Shown here piece after piece: positions 7,314 through 13,921 of a stretch of DNA of 29,709 bases (positions are counted from its first letter, which is position 1; each line of letters opens with the position of its first letter). The notes beneath the pieces are model-generated. The model searched no databases. It was not told where the DNA came from and worked only from the letters and a program-made list of their open reading frames with translations. The stretch is taken from NCBI GenBank assembly GCA_910576925.1, contig CAJTKB010000012.1:1-29709 (forward strand), read 5' to 3'. Position numbers and translations under genes: made by a program. This DNA is from an uncultured Bacilli bacterium. Lineage in GTDB: Bacteria > Bacillota_I > Bacilli_A > RF39 > UBA660.

Positions 7314-7340
7314 TAATAAAAAAACGTTGTTTATCAACGT
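7314..7340 (-). terminator. Terminator of tRNA-Ser
   Basis: On the minus strand ACGTTG (7335-7340) and CAACGT (7324-7329) form a perfect 6-bp stem with a 5-base loop, followed by seven T residues. Confidence 0.8.
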
Positions 7341-7353
7341 AATAATCACTATA

Positions 7354-7444
7354 TGGCGGAGCAGAAGGGATTTGAACCCTTGCGCCAGTTGCCCGACCTA
7401 CACCCTTAGCAGGGGCGCCTCTTCAGCCTCTTGAGTACTGCTCC
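7354..7444 (-). tRNA. tRNA-Ser (anticodon GCT)
   Basis: A class-II tRNA with a long variable arm. The acceptor stem is GGAGCAG with CTGCTCC, the anticodon stem is CGCCC with GGGTG around CTGCTAA, the T arm is AGGG-TTCAAAT-CCCT, the discriminator is G, and CCA is encoded at 7354-7356. It reads AGC/AGT serine codons. Confidence 0.95.
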
Positions 7445-7476
7445 ATTTAGAACACTCATAATGTGCTTCCATATAT

Positions 7477-7506
7477 AATATAACAGTAAACCATAGTTGG
7501 TGTCAA
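7477..7506 (-). promoter_or_regulatory. sigma-A promoter of tRNA-Ser
   Basis: On the minus strand TTGACA (7501-7506), 18 bases, then TATATT (7477-7482). The predicted start near 7470 leaves about 25 bases of 5' leader before the tRNA. Confidence 0.7.
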
Positions 7507-7595
7507 CCATTTTTCCAGCAATTTCATAGGTAGTATTCGACAATTATTATAATACTATTAATCATATCTATAAATTAATTTATATTATTAAAATA

Positions 7596-7625
7596 AATAA
7601 AAAAGATAACAATTATTTTGTTACC
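7596..7625 (-). terminator. Terminator of the exported-protein gene
   Basis: On the minus strand GGTAACAA (7618-7625) pairs with TTGTTATC (7605-7612) over 8 bp including one G-T, with a 5-base loop, followed by TTTTTTATTT. It begins 11 bases after the stop codon at 7636. Confidence 0.8.
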
Positions 7626-7635
7626 GATTTATTTT

Positions 7636-8229
7636 TTACTTTTTTAACGCATTTGGTTTAGTCTTTTTATAATTATTTATAAAAGTTATTATTTGATCTA
7701 ACTCTGTACTTTTATATCTCTCTTTTATATGTCCTAATTGCATTAAATAATCAGATAATATAGCTTCTTCAGTGTATGAAATTTTATCTGTTTCTCCAAC
7801 AATTTCTTTATTTTCATCTAATTTATATAATGGTTTTAAACTAATCATATCTATTAATAGATACTCTAGTTGATCAGTTTCTTTATTGATATCTGAAACA
7901 GTTCCTATTATATGATAATTAAATGTGTTTTTAGTATTATTTTTTATCTTTACTATTTGAAGTTTTTTGGTAGTAGCAAAGCTTATTGTATGCCCTTTTA
8001 TATTTGTAATATTTTGTTGATATTTATTCATTATTTTTTGTGCTTTTTGTAATCTATCTTGTTCATCTTTTTCGTTTTCTGCTGCTATATTTGTCATATT
8101 TTCTTGTAATAATTTACTCTCATTATTTAATCCTTGTGAAAATGAACAAGCTAATATTGCTGATAACATAAATTTAGTAGATCCTTTTAAATATTTATTT
8201 ATATTATTATTTAAATTTATTTCTTTCAT
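7636..8229 (-). CDS. Probable exported protein, unknown function
   Basis: I do not recognise this 197-residue protein. The N terminus has a basic start and a hydrophobic stretch (FMLSAILACSFSQG at about residues 21-34). This could be a signal peptide, perhaps with a lipobox-like ILAC, though Leu before Ala-Cys is atypical for one. Residues about 45-75 are a polar helix; the rest is a mixed alpha/beta domain without known motifs. The ATG at 8229 is preferred over 8241 because GGGGGG lies 4 bases before it. It has its own consensus promoter with a palindrome over the -10, its own terminator, and is divergent from the LytTR regulator. Confidence 0.7.
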   Translation of the reverse strand: MKEINLNNNINKYLKGSTKFMLSAILACSFSQGLNNESKLLQENMTNIAAENEKDEQDRLQKAQKIMNKYQQNITNIKGHTISFATTKKLQIVKIKNNTKNTFNYHIIGTVSDINKETDQLEYLLIDMISLKPLYKLDENKEIVGETDKISYTEEAILSDYLMQLGHIKERYKSTELDQIITFINNYKKTKPNALKK

Positions 8230-8246
8230 AGTACCCCCCATAGAAC

Positions 8247-8281
8247 GTGCTAATTATAGCACTTTTTTTGTTAAATGTCAA
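8247..8281 (-). promoter_or_regulatory. Consensus sigma-A promoter with palindrome over the -10
   Basis: On the minus strand TTGACA (8276-8281), 17 bases, then TATAAT (8253-8258), a perfect consensus. The -10 sits at the centre of the 16-base palindrome GTGCTATAATTAGCAC (8247-8262), whose 6-bp arms are perfect, a plausible operator for a repressor. Confidence 0.75.
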
Positions 8282-8297
8282 TGTTTTAATATTTATG

Positions 8298-8320
8298 AAG
8301 TCTTTTTTATTATAAGACTT
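8298..8320. repeat. Inverted repeat between divergent promoters
   Basis: AAGTCTT (8298-8304) and AAGACTT (8314-8320) form a perfect 7-bp stem with a 9-base loop. It sits between the promoters of the exported protein and the LytTR gene. The T-run after it is poor, so it is not a convincing terminator. Confidence 0.4.
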
Positions 8321-8354
8321 TTATTTATGAATAAAAAGCAGTAAAAAAATTCAC

Positions 8355-8416
8355 TAAGGTCAAAAATATACAATTTAAGGTCATTTATATGTTTTGATAG
8401 TTAAACATGCTATAAT
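8355..8416 (+). promoter_or_regulatory. Direct repeats and extended -10 promoter of the LytTR gene
   Basis: TAAGGTCA occurs at 8355-8362 and again at 8376-8383, exactly 21 bases apart, or two helical turns. Downstream is an extended -10, TGCTATAAT (8408-8416), without a good -35. LytTR regulators are known to bind paired direct repeats about 21-22 bases apart upstream of weak promoters. Auto-activation by the adjacent regulator is inferred. Confidence 0.55.
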
Positions 8417-8458
8417 TGATGGTGTATTTTTTATATTAGAAAGAAGTTGTGGTTCTAA

Positions 8459-9112
8459 ATGAAAATAATAGTTATTGATAATAATCAAGAATATAATAAT
8501 TTTATATGTAATATTGTTACAAAATTAATGTTTAAGAATGATTATGAATATCAAATATTGCCTTTTTATAAGTATAATAATAGATTAAAGAGAATAATTC
8601 ATGATAAAGATATTAAGATATTTATTGTTGATTTAAAGCTACAGAATAAATCAGGATATGATATTTGTAGAGAAATACGAGAGGAAGCTAATGATTGGAA
8701 TAGCATTATTATAATTTCATCCGCTTATAATCAAAAAGAAGATATTATATCATTAAGACTTTTAGTTTTTACTTATTTAGTAAAGTTTAACAATTTTGAA
8801 GAGAATTTAATTGAAACTTTGGAAAAAGCAACAAACATTTTAGAGAATAATAAATTTTTGAAAGTTGATAAGAGTACTAAGGTAGCTATAAATGATATTT
8901 GTTATATTAAAAAGATAAAAAATAGTAAATATTGTAGTATTAATACAATACATAATGATAGAGTTAAAATTAGAAGGTCGTTAAAATCATTAGAAAAAGA
9001 GTTAAAATTTAAAAAAATCAAAAATTATTTATTACTTAATGATAGTAATATCAGTTTTAAGAGTAAAGAAGAAGTAATTTTTAAGAATAATGATAAAATA
9101 GATATTTATTAG
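8459..9112 (+). CDS. Orphan LytTR-family response regulator
   Basis: This 217-residue protein has an N-terminal CheY-like receiver (about 1-120) and a C-terminal LytTR-like DNA-binding domain (about 138-217). In the receiver the acidic site is IDNN near residue 7, the phospho-acceptor is Asp58 in FIVDLKLQNKSG, the Ser/Thr switch is in IIIISSAY, and Lys109 is conserved in YLVKF. The DNA-binding half contains ICYIKKIKNSKYC and FKKIKNYLLLNDSNI, matching the LytTR strand pattern but degenerate. LytTR regulators typically control cell-surface, competence or peptide-signalling genes. No histidine kinase is in the window. Paired TAAGGTCA repeats upstream suggest autoregulation; no intrinsic terminator on its strand was seen. 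Confidence 0.83.
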   Translation: MKIIVIDNNQEYNNFICNIVTKLMFKNDYEYQILPFYKYNNRLKRIIHDKDIKIFIVDLKLQNKSGYDICREIREEANDWNSIIIISSAYNQKEDIISLRLLVFTYLVKFNNFEENLIETLEKATNILENNKFLKVDKSTKVAINDICYIKKIKNSKYCSINTIHNDRVKIRRSLKSLEKELKFKKIKNYLLLNDSNISFKSKEEVIFKNNDKIDIY

Positions 9113-9154
9113 TTAAAATATAGTAAAAGGAAACTTTGGTGTCTAAATAGTATC

Positions 9155-9186
9155 AAAAAAATAAAAACCCTTGATATACAAGAGTT
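9155..9186 (-). terminator. Terminator of the tRNA-Ile-Asn-Glu operon
   Basis: On the minus strand AACTCTTG (9179-9186) pairs with CAAGGGTT (9166-9173) over 8 bp including one G-T, with a 5-base loop, followed by TTTATTTTTTT. Confidence 0.8.
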
Positions 9187-9196
9187 AAATACTTAT

Positions 9197-9273
9197 TGGT
9201 GACGAGTACGGAATTCGAATCCGTGAATGCTGCCGTGAAAGGGCAGTGTGTTAAGCCGCTTCACCAACTCGCC
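9197..9273 (-). tRNA. tRNA-Glu (anticodon TTC)
   Basis: Cloverleaf on the minus strand: acceptor GGCGAGT with ACTCGTC (one G-T), anticodon stem CTGCC with GGCAG around CTTTCAC, T arm ACGGA-TTCGAAT-TCCGT, discriminator A, CCA encoded. It is last in a three-tRNA operon. Confidence 0.95.
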
Positions 9274-9276
9274 AAA

Positions 9277-9353
9277 TGGCGCCTCAACTAGGACTTGAAC
9301 CTAGGACCCCTTGATTAACAGTCAAGTGCTCTAACCAACTGAGCTATTGAGGC
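9277..9353 (-). tRNA. tRNA-Asn (anticodon GTT)
   Basis: Cloverleaf on the minus strand: acceptor GCCTCAA with TTGAGGC, anticodon stem CTTGA with TCAAG around CTGTTAA, T arm CTAGG-TTCAAGT-CCTAG, discriminator G, CCA encoded. Only three bases separate it from tRNA-Glu and from tRNA-Ile. Confidence 0.96.
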
Positions 9354-9356
9354 ATC

Positions 9357-9433
<77 letters not shown>

Positions 9434-9626
9434 ACATTAAAATAAATCTTATAGAAAACCTTTTCACTTCTTTAAGTGACAGATTTATATTAACAAATGA
9501 TAGAAAATAAATCAAGTATTTTTTCCTATTTTTTATTTTTTCTATATCTCTATTTTATATTTTATACTATTTATAGACTTTTTATTAAATAATTTTAAAT
9601 TTTATATAGATTTTTTATTTATTATT

Positions 9627-9635
9627 TGTTATAAT
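9627..9635 (+). promoter_or_regulatory. Extended -10 promoter of tRNA-Lys
   Basis: TGTTATAAT (9627-9635) is an extended -10 element about 20 bases before the tRNA. The -35 position has no good match. Confidence 0.5.
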
Positions 9636-9655
9636 TTTAGTTAGCAGTTATTTAT

Positions 9656-9731
9656 GTCTCCTTAGCTCAGTTGGTAGAGCAACTGACTCTTAATCAGTGG
9701 GTCTGCGGTTCGAGCCCGCAAGGGGACACCA
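9656..9731 (+). tRNA. tRNA-Lys (anticodon CTT)
   Basis: Cloverleaf on the plus strand: acceptor GTCTCCT with AGGGGAC (one T-G), anticodon stem ACTGA with TCAGT around CTCTTAA, T arm TGCGG-TTCGAGC-CCGCA, CCA encoded at 9729-9731. The anticodon CTT reads AAG lysine codons. Confidence 0.96.
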
Positions 9732-9742
9732 TTTAGTTTATT

Positions 9743-9770
9743 AGCCCTATATAGGGCTTTTTATATTTTT
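9743..9770 (+). terminator. Terminator of tRNA-Lys
   Basis: AGCCCTATATAGGGCT (9743-9758) is a perfect inverted repeat, followed directly by TTTTTATATTTTT. Confidence 0.85.
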
Positions 9771-9890
9771 GAAATTATAAACAAGTTATAAATACTTTAT
9801 TATATATTTTTTTATAAAATGAAGTATTTAATTAAAAATATGATCTATATTTAGTATTTACATACTAATAATAAGATTTTATACTTTTTA

Positions 9891-9919
9891 TTTACAAATA
9901 ACTATATTTACTATAAAAT
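9891..9919 (+). promoter_or_regulatory. sigma-A promoter of the TM2/DUF2752 operon
   Basis: TTTACA (9891-9896), 17 bases, then TAAAAT (9914-9919). The AAAGGAG ribosome binding site follows at 9928-9934. Confidence 0.6.
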
Positions 9920-9947
9920 TGTATTTGAAAGGAGTATATGTGTATTT

Positions 9948-10283
9948 ATGGAAAAGCAAAAGATTGATTTATATTTAACTACTAATGCAAAATTTTTCGA
10001 ACCATCAGCAATTCCTATTATTAGACAAAAGTTAGAGAATGCTAGTGAAGAATCTTTTCTAAGTGTTCAAGCATGTGAATTAAAAGATCCAACAGTTATC
10101 TTAATTATTTCTGTATTTTTAGGTGGATTAGGTATTGACAGATTTATGCTTGGTGATATTGGAATGGGAGTTTTAAAACTTTTAACAGGTGGATGCTGTG
10201 GAATATTAACAATTATTGATTGGTTTACAATTAGTAAAAAAGCAAAGCAAGCAAATCTTGCTGCAATTTCAATGCTTATATAA
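9948..10283 (+). CDS. TM2-domain membrane protein
   Basis: This 111-residue protein has a polar N-terminal half (about 1-45) and a TM2 domain at about 47-95. The domain shows the usual pattern of a first membrane helix, the loop GIDRFMLGDIGMGVLKLLTGG, split here by the start of the second helix, and a following GILTIIDWF. TM2 proteins lie in the membrane and their function in bacteria is generally unknown. The ribosome binding site AAAGGAG is 13 bases from the ATG, rather far; an out-of-frame ATG lies nearer and ends quickly. It is followed 2 bases later by a DUF2752 gene, a pairing often seen in Firmicutes and Bacteroidetes. Confidence 0.85.
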   Translation: MEKQKIDLYLTTNAKFFEPSAIPIIRQKLENASEESFLSVQACELKDPTVILIISVFLGGLGIDRFMLGDIGMGVLKLLTGGCCGILTIIDWFTISKKAKQANLAAISMLI

Positions 10284-10285
10284 TT

Positions 10286-10648
10286 ATGAATAGAAAAAAT
10301 TATATAATAGAAATTTTTCTTATGCTAGGACTTACTTTTATATTTAGTATCTTGAATATAAGAATATGTCCTTTTTTTTATATTTTTAATATTCCTTGTC
10401 CTGGATGTGGATTAACACGTTCTATTATTTTTCTTCTTAAGGGAAATATTATTGAAAGCCTTAAATATAATGTTTTAGGTCTGCCATTAGTAGTTTGTTG
10501 TATTATATATTCTCTCTTTTTTATATTAAAAAAAGAATATTTGATAGATGAATTTTTAAGAAAAAGAAAAAAATTCATTATTATACTTTTTGCTATAATT
10601 TTTATAATAGTTCAATTAATTAATATATTTAATCCAAGATTATATTAA
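10286..10648 (+). CDS. DUF2752 membrane protein
   Basis: This 120-residue integral membrane protein matches DUF2752. The signature IPCPGCGLTRSIIFLLKGN is at about residues 36-54, followed by SLKYNVLGLPL. Three membrane segments are visible at about 6-22, 60-78 and 92-112. The CPGC pair may bind metal or be redox active, but the function is unknown. It is translated in an operon with the TM2 gene, with 2 bases between stop and start, and shares a bidirectional terminator with the convergent HU gene. Confidence 0.87.
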   Translation: MNRKNYIIEIFLMLGLTFIFSILNIRICPFFYIFNIPCPGCGLTRSIIFLLKGNIIESLKYNVLGLPLVVCCIIYSLFFILKKEYLIDEFLRKRKKFIIILFAIIFIIVQLINIFNPRLY

Positions 10649-10658
10649 AATTTGATAT

Positions 10659-10685
10659 AAAAAAGAACCTAATGGTTCTTTTTTT
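10659..10685. terminator. Bidirectional terminator between DUF2752 and HU
   Basis: AAGAACC (10663-10669) and GGTTCTT (10674-10680) form a perfect stem with a 4-base loop. It is flanked by A and T runs on both sides, so it can work in both directions. The plus-strand T-run reaches the HU stop codon. Confidence 0.88.
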
Positions 10686-10959
10686 AGTTATTAACTGCGT
10701 CTTTAAGAGCAGCTCCTGGTTTAAATGTAACAGCTTTTCTAGCAGCTATTTGAACAGTTTCTCCAGTTCTTGGATTACGTCCTTCACGTGCAGCTCTTTC
10801 TGATACATCGAAAGTTCCAAATCCAACTAGTGGAATTTTATTTCCCTTTGATAATTCATTAGTAACTACTTTTTGAAATGCATCAACAGCTTTTGTAGCA
10901 TCTGCTTTAGTAAGTCCTGCTTCTTCTGCTACTTTTTCAACAAATTCTGATTTTTTCAT
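10684..10959 (-). CDS. hup: HU-type histone-like DNA-binding protein
   Basis: This 91-residue protein is a typical HU that bends and compacts chromosomal DNA as a dimer. It has the helical N-terminal half MKKSEFVEKVAEEAGLTKAD, the core GFGTFDVSERAAREGRNPRTGE, split by the beta-arm, and the C-terminal AFKPG-like TFKPGAALKDAV. The proline at the tip of the arm (RNPRTG) is present. The ribosome binding site AAGGGAGG is 11-12 bases before the ATG. It has a good promoter at 11013-11041 and a palindrome at the predicted 5' end of the mRNA. GC content looks higher than in its neighbours, as expected for a highly expressed gene. Confidence 0.97.
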   Translation of the reverse strand: MKKSEFVEKVAEEAGLTKADATKAVDAFQKVVTNELSKGNKIPLVGFGTFDVSERAAREGRNPRTGETVQIAARKAVTFKPGAALKDAVNN

Positions 10960-10987
10960 AGTATTAATATACCTCCCTTAAAATTAT

Positions 10988-11004
10988 TAAGCATACTATG
11001 CTTA
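10988..11004 (-). repeat. Perfect palindrome at the 5' end of the HU mRNA
   Basis: TAAGCATA, one base, TATGCTTA: perfect 8-base arms. It begins about two bases after the predicted transcription start and lies upstream of the ribosome binding site. It could be an operator or, as RNA, a 5-bp stem with a 7-base loop. Confidence 0.6.
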
Positions 11005-11012
11005 CATATATA

Positions 11013-11041
11013 AATTTAGCATGTGTTCTCTTAAAAATCAA
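11013..11041 (-). promoter_or_regulatory. sigma-A promoter of HU
   Basis: On the minus strand TTGATT (11036-11041), 17 bases ending in TGC, then TAAATT (11013-11018). This is a near-consensus spacing with an extended -10. Confidence 0.65.
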
Positions 11042-11117
11042 CAATTATAACGTTTTTTTACAACTTTTTTATAAAATTCTATTATATATATTCATAATAA
11101 CTATAGTATATAGTATT

Positions 11118-11456
11118 TCACTTTTTTATTTTATTATTTATTTCGCCTAAAATGTTTATTATATGGCCAAGTCCAAATATAAATATTGCCACAATAAAGC
11201 CTAAAAACCAGGTACTGATTGTAAGGGAAATGTTATATTCAGTAACAGTACAATAATTAGAATACATTTTACTTGAACCACATGATGGAAAAATATTCCC
11301 TAGAATTATGCCACCAAAAAGACAAATTAATTCGAAAAATATAGCGAATTTTTGATAAAAATTAAATTTATACTTTTTTACATCGCTAATTGTTCTATCA
11401 AATTTTGGCAAATCTTCTTTATACTTATCTATTTCTTCAAATAAATCATCTTTCAT
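11118..11456 (-). CDS. Membrane protein, unknown function
   Basis: I do not recognise this 112-residue protein. A charged N terminus (about 1-35, containing DLFEEIDKYKEDLPKFD) is followed by two membrane segments at about 37-55 and 82-103. The loop between them contains two cysteines (PSCGSSKMYSNYC) that could form a disulfide outside the cell. Its ATG lies inside the end of the upstream membrane protein gene, with an 11-base overlap, so the two are translationally coupled and may work together. No terminator was evident downstream. Confidence 0.68.
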   Translation of the reverse strand: MKDDLFEEIDKYKEDLPKFDRTISDVKKYKFNFYQKFAIFFELICLFGGIILGNIFPSCGSSKMYSNYCTVTEYNISLTISTWFLGFIVAIFIFGLGHIINILGEINNKIKK

Positions 11457-12153
11457 TTTTTCTGGCCTTCTTTCTTATAACCTTTTTTGCAAGAGCGAGA
11501 TATTCTTTACTATCTTCGTAATCTTTATACAAATAAATATATCTGCTAAATAAAACAATATATATTGTATCAAGAAGCGATAAAAATATTCCATCTATAT
11601 TTATTGCACTTATCAAATTTACAAATAGTATCATGCTGCTTATTATACAAATGCTATATAAATACCACTCATTTTTTATTTCATCAAATGGAATCTTATA
11701 AAGTGCTAATTCTTTCCAATATCTAGTTCCTTTCATAAATGTATAGCTCATATACATTAGTATAATAAAATTAAGGCAAAGTGTTAGCAAACTACTTATA
11801 CCAAATGATTGAAATATTGTTAAAAAAGAGGCAAACGTCATAAGTAAGTACATTCCTATATGTAATAAGTTAAGTATATTAAAATTCTTCTTTCCAAAGC
11901 TAGTTTTTAATAATGCAAAATATGTAAGAGCTATTAGGTAGATAAAATTATGATTAATCAGACTTCTAATTATACTTGCAATTTCCACCTCATTTCGTAC
12001 TGCAAATGACTGTGACATTAAAATATTTATCAATATAACAATTAAAATTATATTAGTTATGAATGTAGCATTAGAATACCATTCTGGTTCTTCATTATAT
12101 TTTTCTTTTATATTATTTATTTCCTTTTTATCATTTTCTTTACTTTCTTCCAT
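11446..12153 (-). CDS. Polytopic membrane protein, unknown function
   Basis: I do not recognise this 235-residue protein. After an acidic/basic N terminus (about 1-28) it has about six hydrophobic segments, roughly at 31-47, 70-85, 97-115, 122-140, 165-185 and 190-208, and a Lys/Arg-rich C-terminal tail on the cytoplasmic side. No transporter or enzyme motif was found. The ATG at 12153 is chosen over 12165 because the earlier ATG overlaps the GGAGGT ribosome binding site. It overlaps the following gene by 11 bases, forming a two-gene operon. Confidence 0.7.
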   Translation of the reverse strand: MEESKENDKKEINNIKEKYNEEPEWYSNATFITNIILIVILINILMSQSFAVRNEVEIASIIRSLINHNFIYLIALTYFALLKTSFGKKNFNILNLLHIGMYLLMTFASFLTIFQSFGISSLLTLCLNFIILMYMSYTFMKGTRYWKELALYKIPFDEIKNEWYLYSICIISSMILFVNLISAINIDGIFLSLLDTIYIVLFSRYIYLYKDYEDSKEYLALAKKVIRKKARKNER

Positions 12154-12252
12154 AATTACCTCCATATAATATTATTATAATGTAATTTTTGTCTTTTTTA
12201 TATATTTAAAATAAATATTTTAACCAAGATGTAAAGTATAAATTATAAATAC

Positions 12253-12280
12253 AAAAAACTCTACACTTTGTAAAGTTTTT
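12253..12280 (-). terminator. Terminator of the SDR gene
   Basis: On the minus strand AACTTTACA (12269-12277) pairs with TGTAGAGTT (12257-12265) over 9 bp including one T-G, with a 3-base loop, followed by TTTTTT. It begins at the stop codon. Confidence 0.82.
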
Positions 12281-13200
12281 TATCCCATTATTTGTCCACC
12301 ATTATTATGTATAACTTGGCCTGTAACATATGATGAGTCATCTGATGCTAGAAAAACAAATGTTGGAGCAAGTTCATATGGCATCGCGCCTCTTGCCATA
12401 GCAGCATCAGCACCAAGAGATGGTATCTTCTCTTTTACCCAACAAGCTGGTTGTAATGGAGTCCAAAAGAATCCTGGAGCAATTGCATTTACTCTAATAT
12501 TTTTAAGAGCCAAATTTCTTGCTAATGCTCTTGTAAAGCCTACTATAGCTCCCTTTGTTGTTACATAATCAATTAATTGTGGATCTCCATAAAAGGTTGT
12601 AACAGATGTTAAATTGATAATTGAAGCGCCTGATTTTAAGTATGGTAACACTTCTTTCGTTAAATAAAACATTCCATAAACATTTACCTTCATTGTTCTA
12701 TCGAACTGTTCATCACTTATATTTTCCAATTTATCTTGTTGATACTGTACTCCAGCATTATTTATTAAAATATCAATTTTACCAAACGTTTTCAATGTTT
12801 TATTAACTATATTTTTACAAAAGTTCTTATCAGTAATATCTCCTGATAATAAAATACATTTTCCTCCAAGACACTCTATATATCTTTTAGTCTCCTCAGC
12901 ATCTTTATGCTCATTATAGTATGGAATAACAAGATTAGCACCTTCTTTTGCGAAAGCTACTGCAGCTGCTCTACCTAATCCACTATCTCCTCCTGTAATA
13001 ATTGCTACTTTTCCTTTTAATTTATCGCTTCCTTTATAGTTTGGATTATCAAATATTGGTCGCGGTTTCATTAAGTATTCCATTCCTGGTTGTGTTCTTT
13101 GAGATTGTTCTGGTGCCATAATTTGATATTCTGTACTTGCTATGCCTGTTTGATCATAATAGTTAAAATATTGATTTCCAAAATGGTAGTCAAAATTCAT
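12280..13200 (-). CDS. Short-chain dehydrogenase, GSP39/YdaD-like
   Basis: This 306-residue SDR oxidoreductase uses NAD(P)H. The Rossmann motif TGGDSGLG is at about residues 69-76, NNAG at about 148-151, the catalytic Ser at about 199 and the Tyr-x-x-x-Lys pair (YVTTK) at 212-216. The long N-terminal extension with MAPEQSQRTQPGMEYLMKP is characteristic of the stress-related subgroup of Bacillus GSP39, YdaD and YhdF. The substrate is unknown. The ATG at 13200 follows AGGAGGAA, so the longer reading from 13233 is rejected. The base pattern CATATATT about six bases before the ribosome binding site weakly resembles a sigma-E -10. It is a single gene with its own terminator. Confidence 0.92.
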   Translation of the reverse strand: MNFDYHFGNQYFNYYDQTGIASTEYQIMAPEQSQRTQPGMEYLMKPRPIFDNPNYKGSDKLKGKVAIITGGDSGLGRAAAVAFAKEGANLVIPYYNEHKDAEETKRYIECLGGKCILLSGDITDKNFCKNIVNKTLKTFGKIDILINNAGVQYQQDKLENISDEQFDRTMKVNVYGMFYLTKEVLPYLKSGASIINLTSVTTFYGDPQLIDYVTTKGAIVGFTRALARNLALKNIRVNAIAPGFFWTPLQPACWVKEKIPSLGADAAMARGAMPYELAPTFVFLASDDSSYVTGQVIHNNGGQIMG

Positions 13201-13255
13201 ATATATATTCCTCCTGATTACAATATATGACATTTAACTACAAATTAGAAATATT

Positions 13256-13921
13256 TTATGATAATTTAAATAACTTATTAATATAATTAGATAATTCTTC
13301 CTCTTTTTCATTTATAATTATTTTTTTAGAAGAGTATTCATCATTTATATATATTTTTCCTTCCAATACATTATATAATAATTTGAATTTCCCTTTTATT
13401 TCTTGTGTATTATCAGAATATTTTATTTTAGGAATTTTTATATATTTAACAAACTCACTGCCAATATTAGGTTCTTTACAATAAAATTCTCTACCACAGT
13501 ATTGACACATATGTTTTCTATGTGCTGTTATAGCAAATAAATTATTATCATTATGGAGGTGCTTACAATGACTACATATTACCTCTTCTATATCTATATT
13601 ATTTATAGCTGATAGAAAAAGACCTAGAAAATCAATCTCTTCTAAGCTAGATTCATTAATTATTAAGACTCCTTCAAGAGACTTATTATTAATATAAATA
13701 TTATAAGCTGTAGATAAGCTTAAATCTTCAAACACTATTTTTATACTTTTTATACCATTCTTTTCTATAGTTATACTTTTATCATAACTTTCTTTATTTT
13801 GTGATAAACACACTTCTAACATATTACCATCTTTATCATTAGCCTTCGCTTTATGAGTACTACACCAGTATTTTTTCTTGCTATTTCTTGATTTTAGAGC
13901 ATATTTAATATTACACTGCAT
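13256..13921 (-). CDS. Zinc-ribbon-containing protein, unknown function
   Basis: I do not recognise this 221-residue protein. It has one clear zinc ribbon: CSHC at residues 116-119 and CQYC at 139-142, separated by 19 residues that include several His. A second possible metal site near the N terminus includes Cys3, Cys20, His23 (KYWCSTHKAKA) and Cys38. The remainder is beta-rich with no known motif. There is no signal or membrane segment. Its ATG directly follows the stop codon of the upstream gene (TAA then ATG), so the two are coupled and probably functional partners. Confidence 0.72.
   Translation of the reverse strand: MQCNIKYALKSRNSKKKYWCSTHKAKANDKDGNMLEVCLSQNKESYDKSITIEKNGIKSIKIVFEDLSLSTAYNIYINNKSLEGVLIINESSLEEIDFLGLFLSAINNIDIEEVICSHCKHLHNDNNLFAITAHRKHMCQYCGREFYCKEPNIGSEFVKYIKIPKIKYSDNTQEIKGKFKLLYNVLEGKIYINDEYSSKKIIINEKEEELSNYINKLFKLS

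Noticed and set aside
8247..8262. TAGCAC/GTGCTA halves resembling a CIRCE heat-shock operator
   Set aside because: The halves are in the opposite order and 4 rather than 9 bases apart, and the gene is not a chaperone gene.
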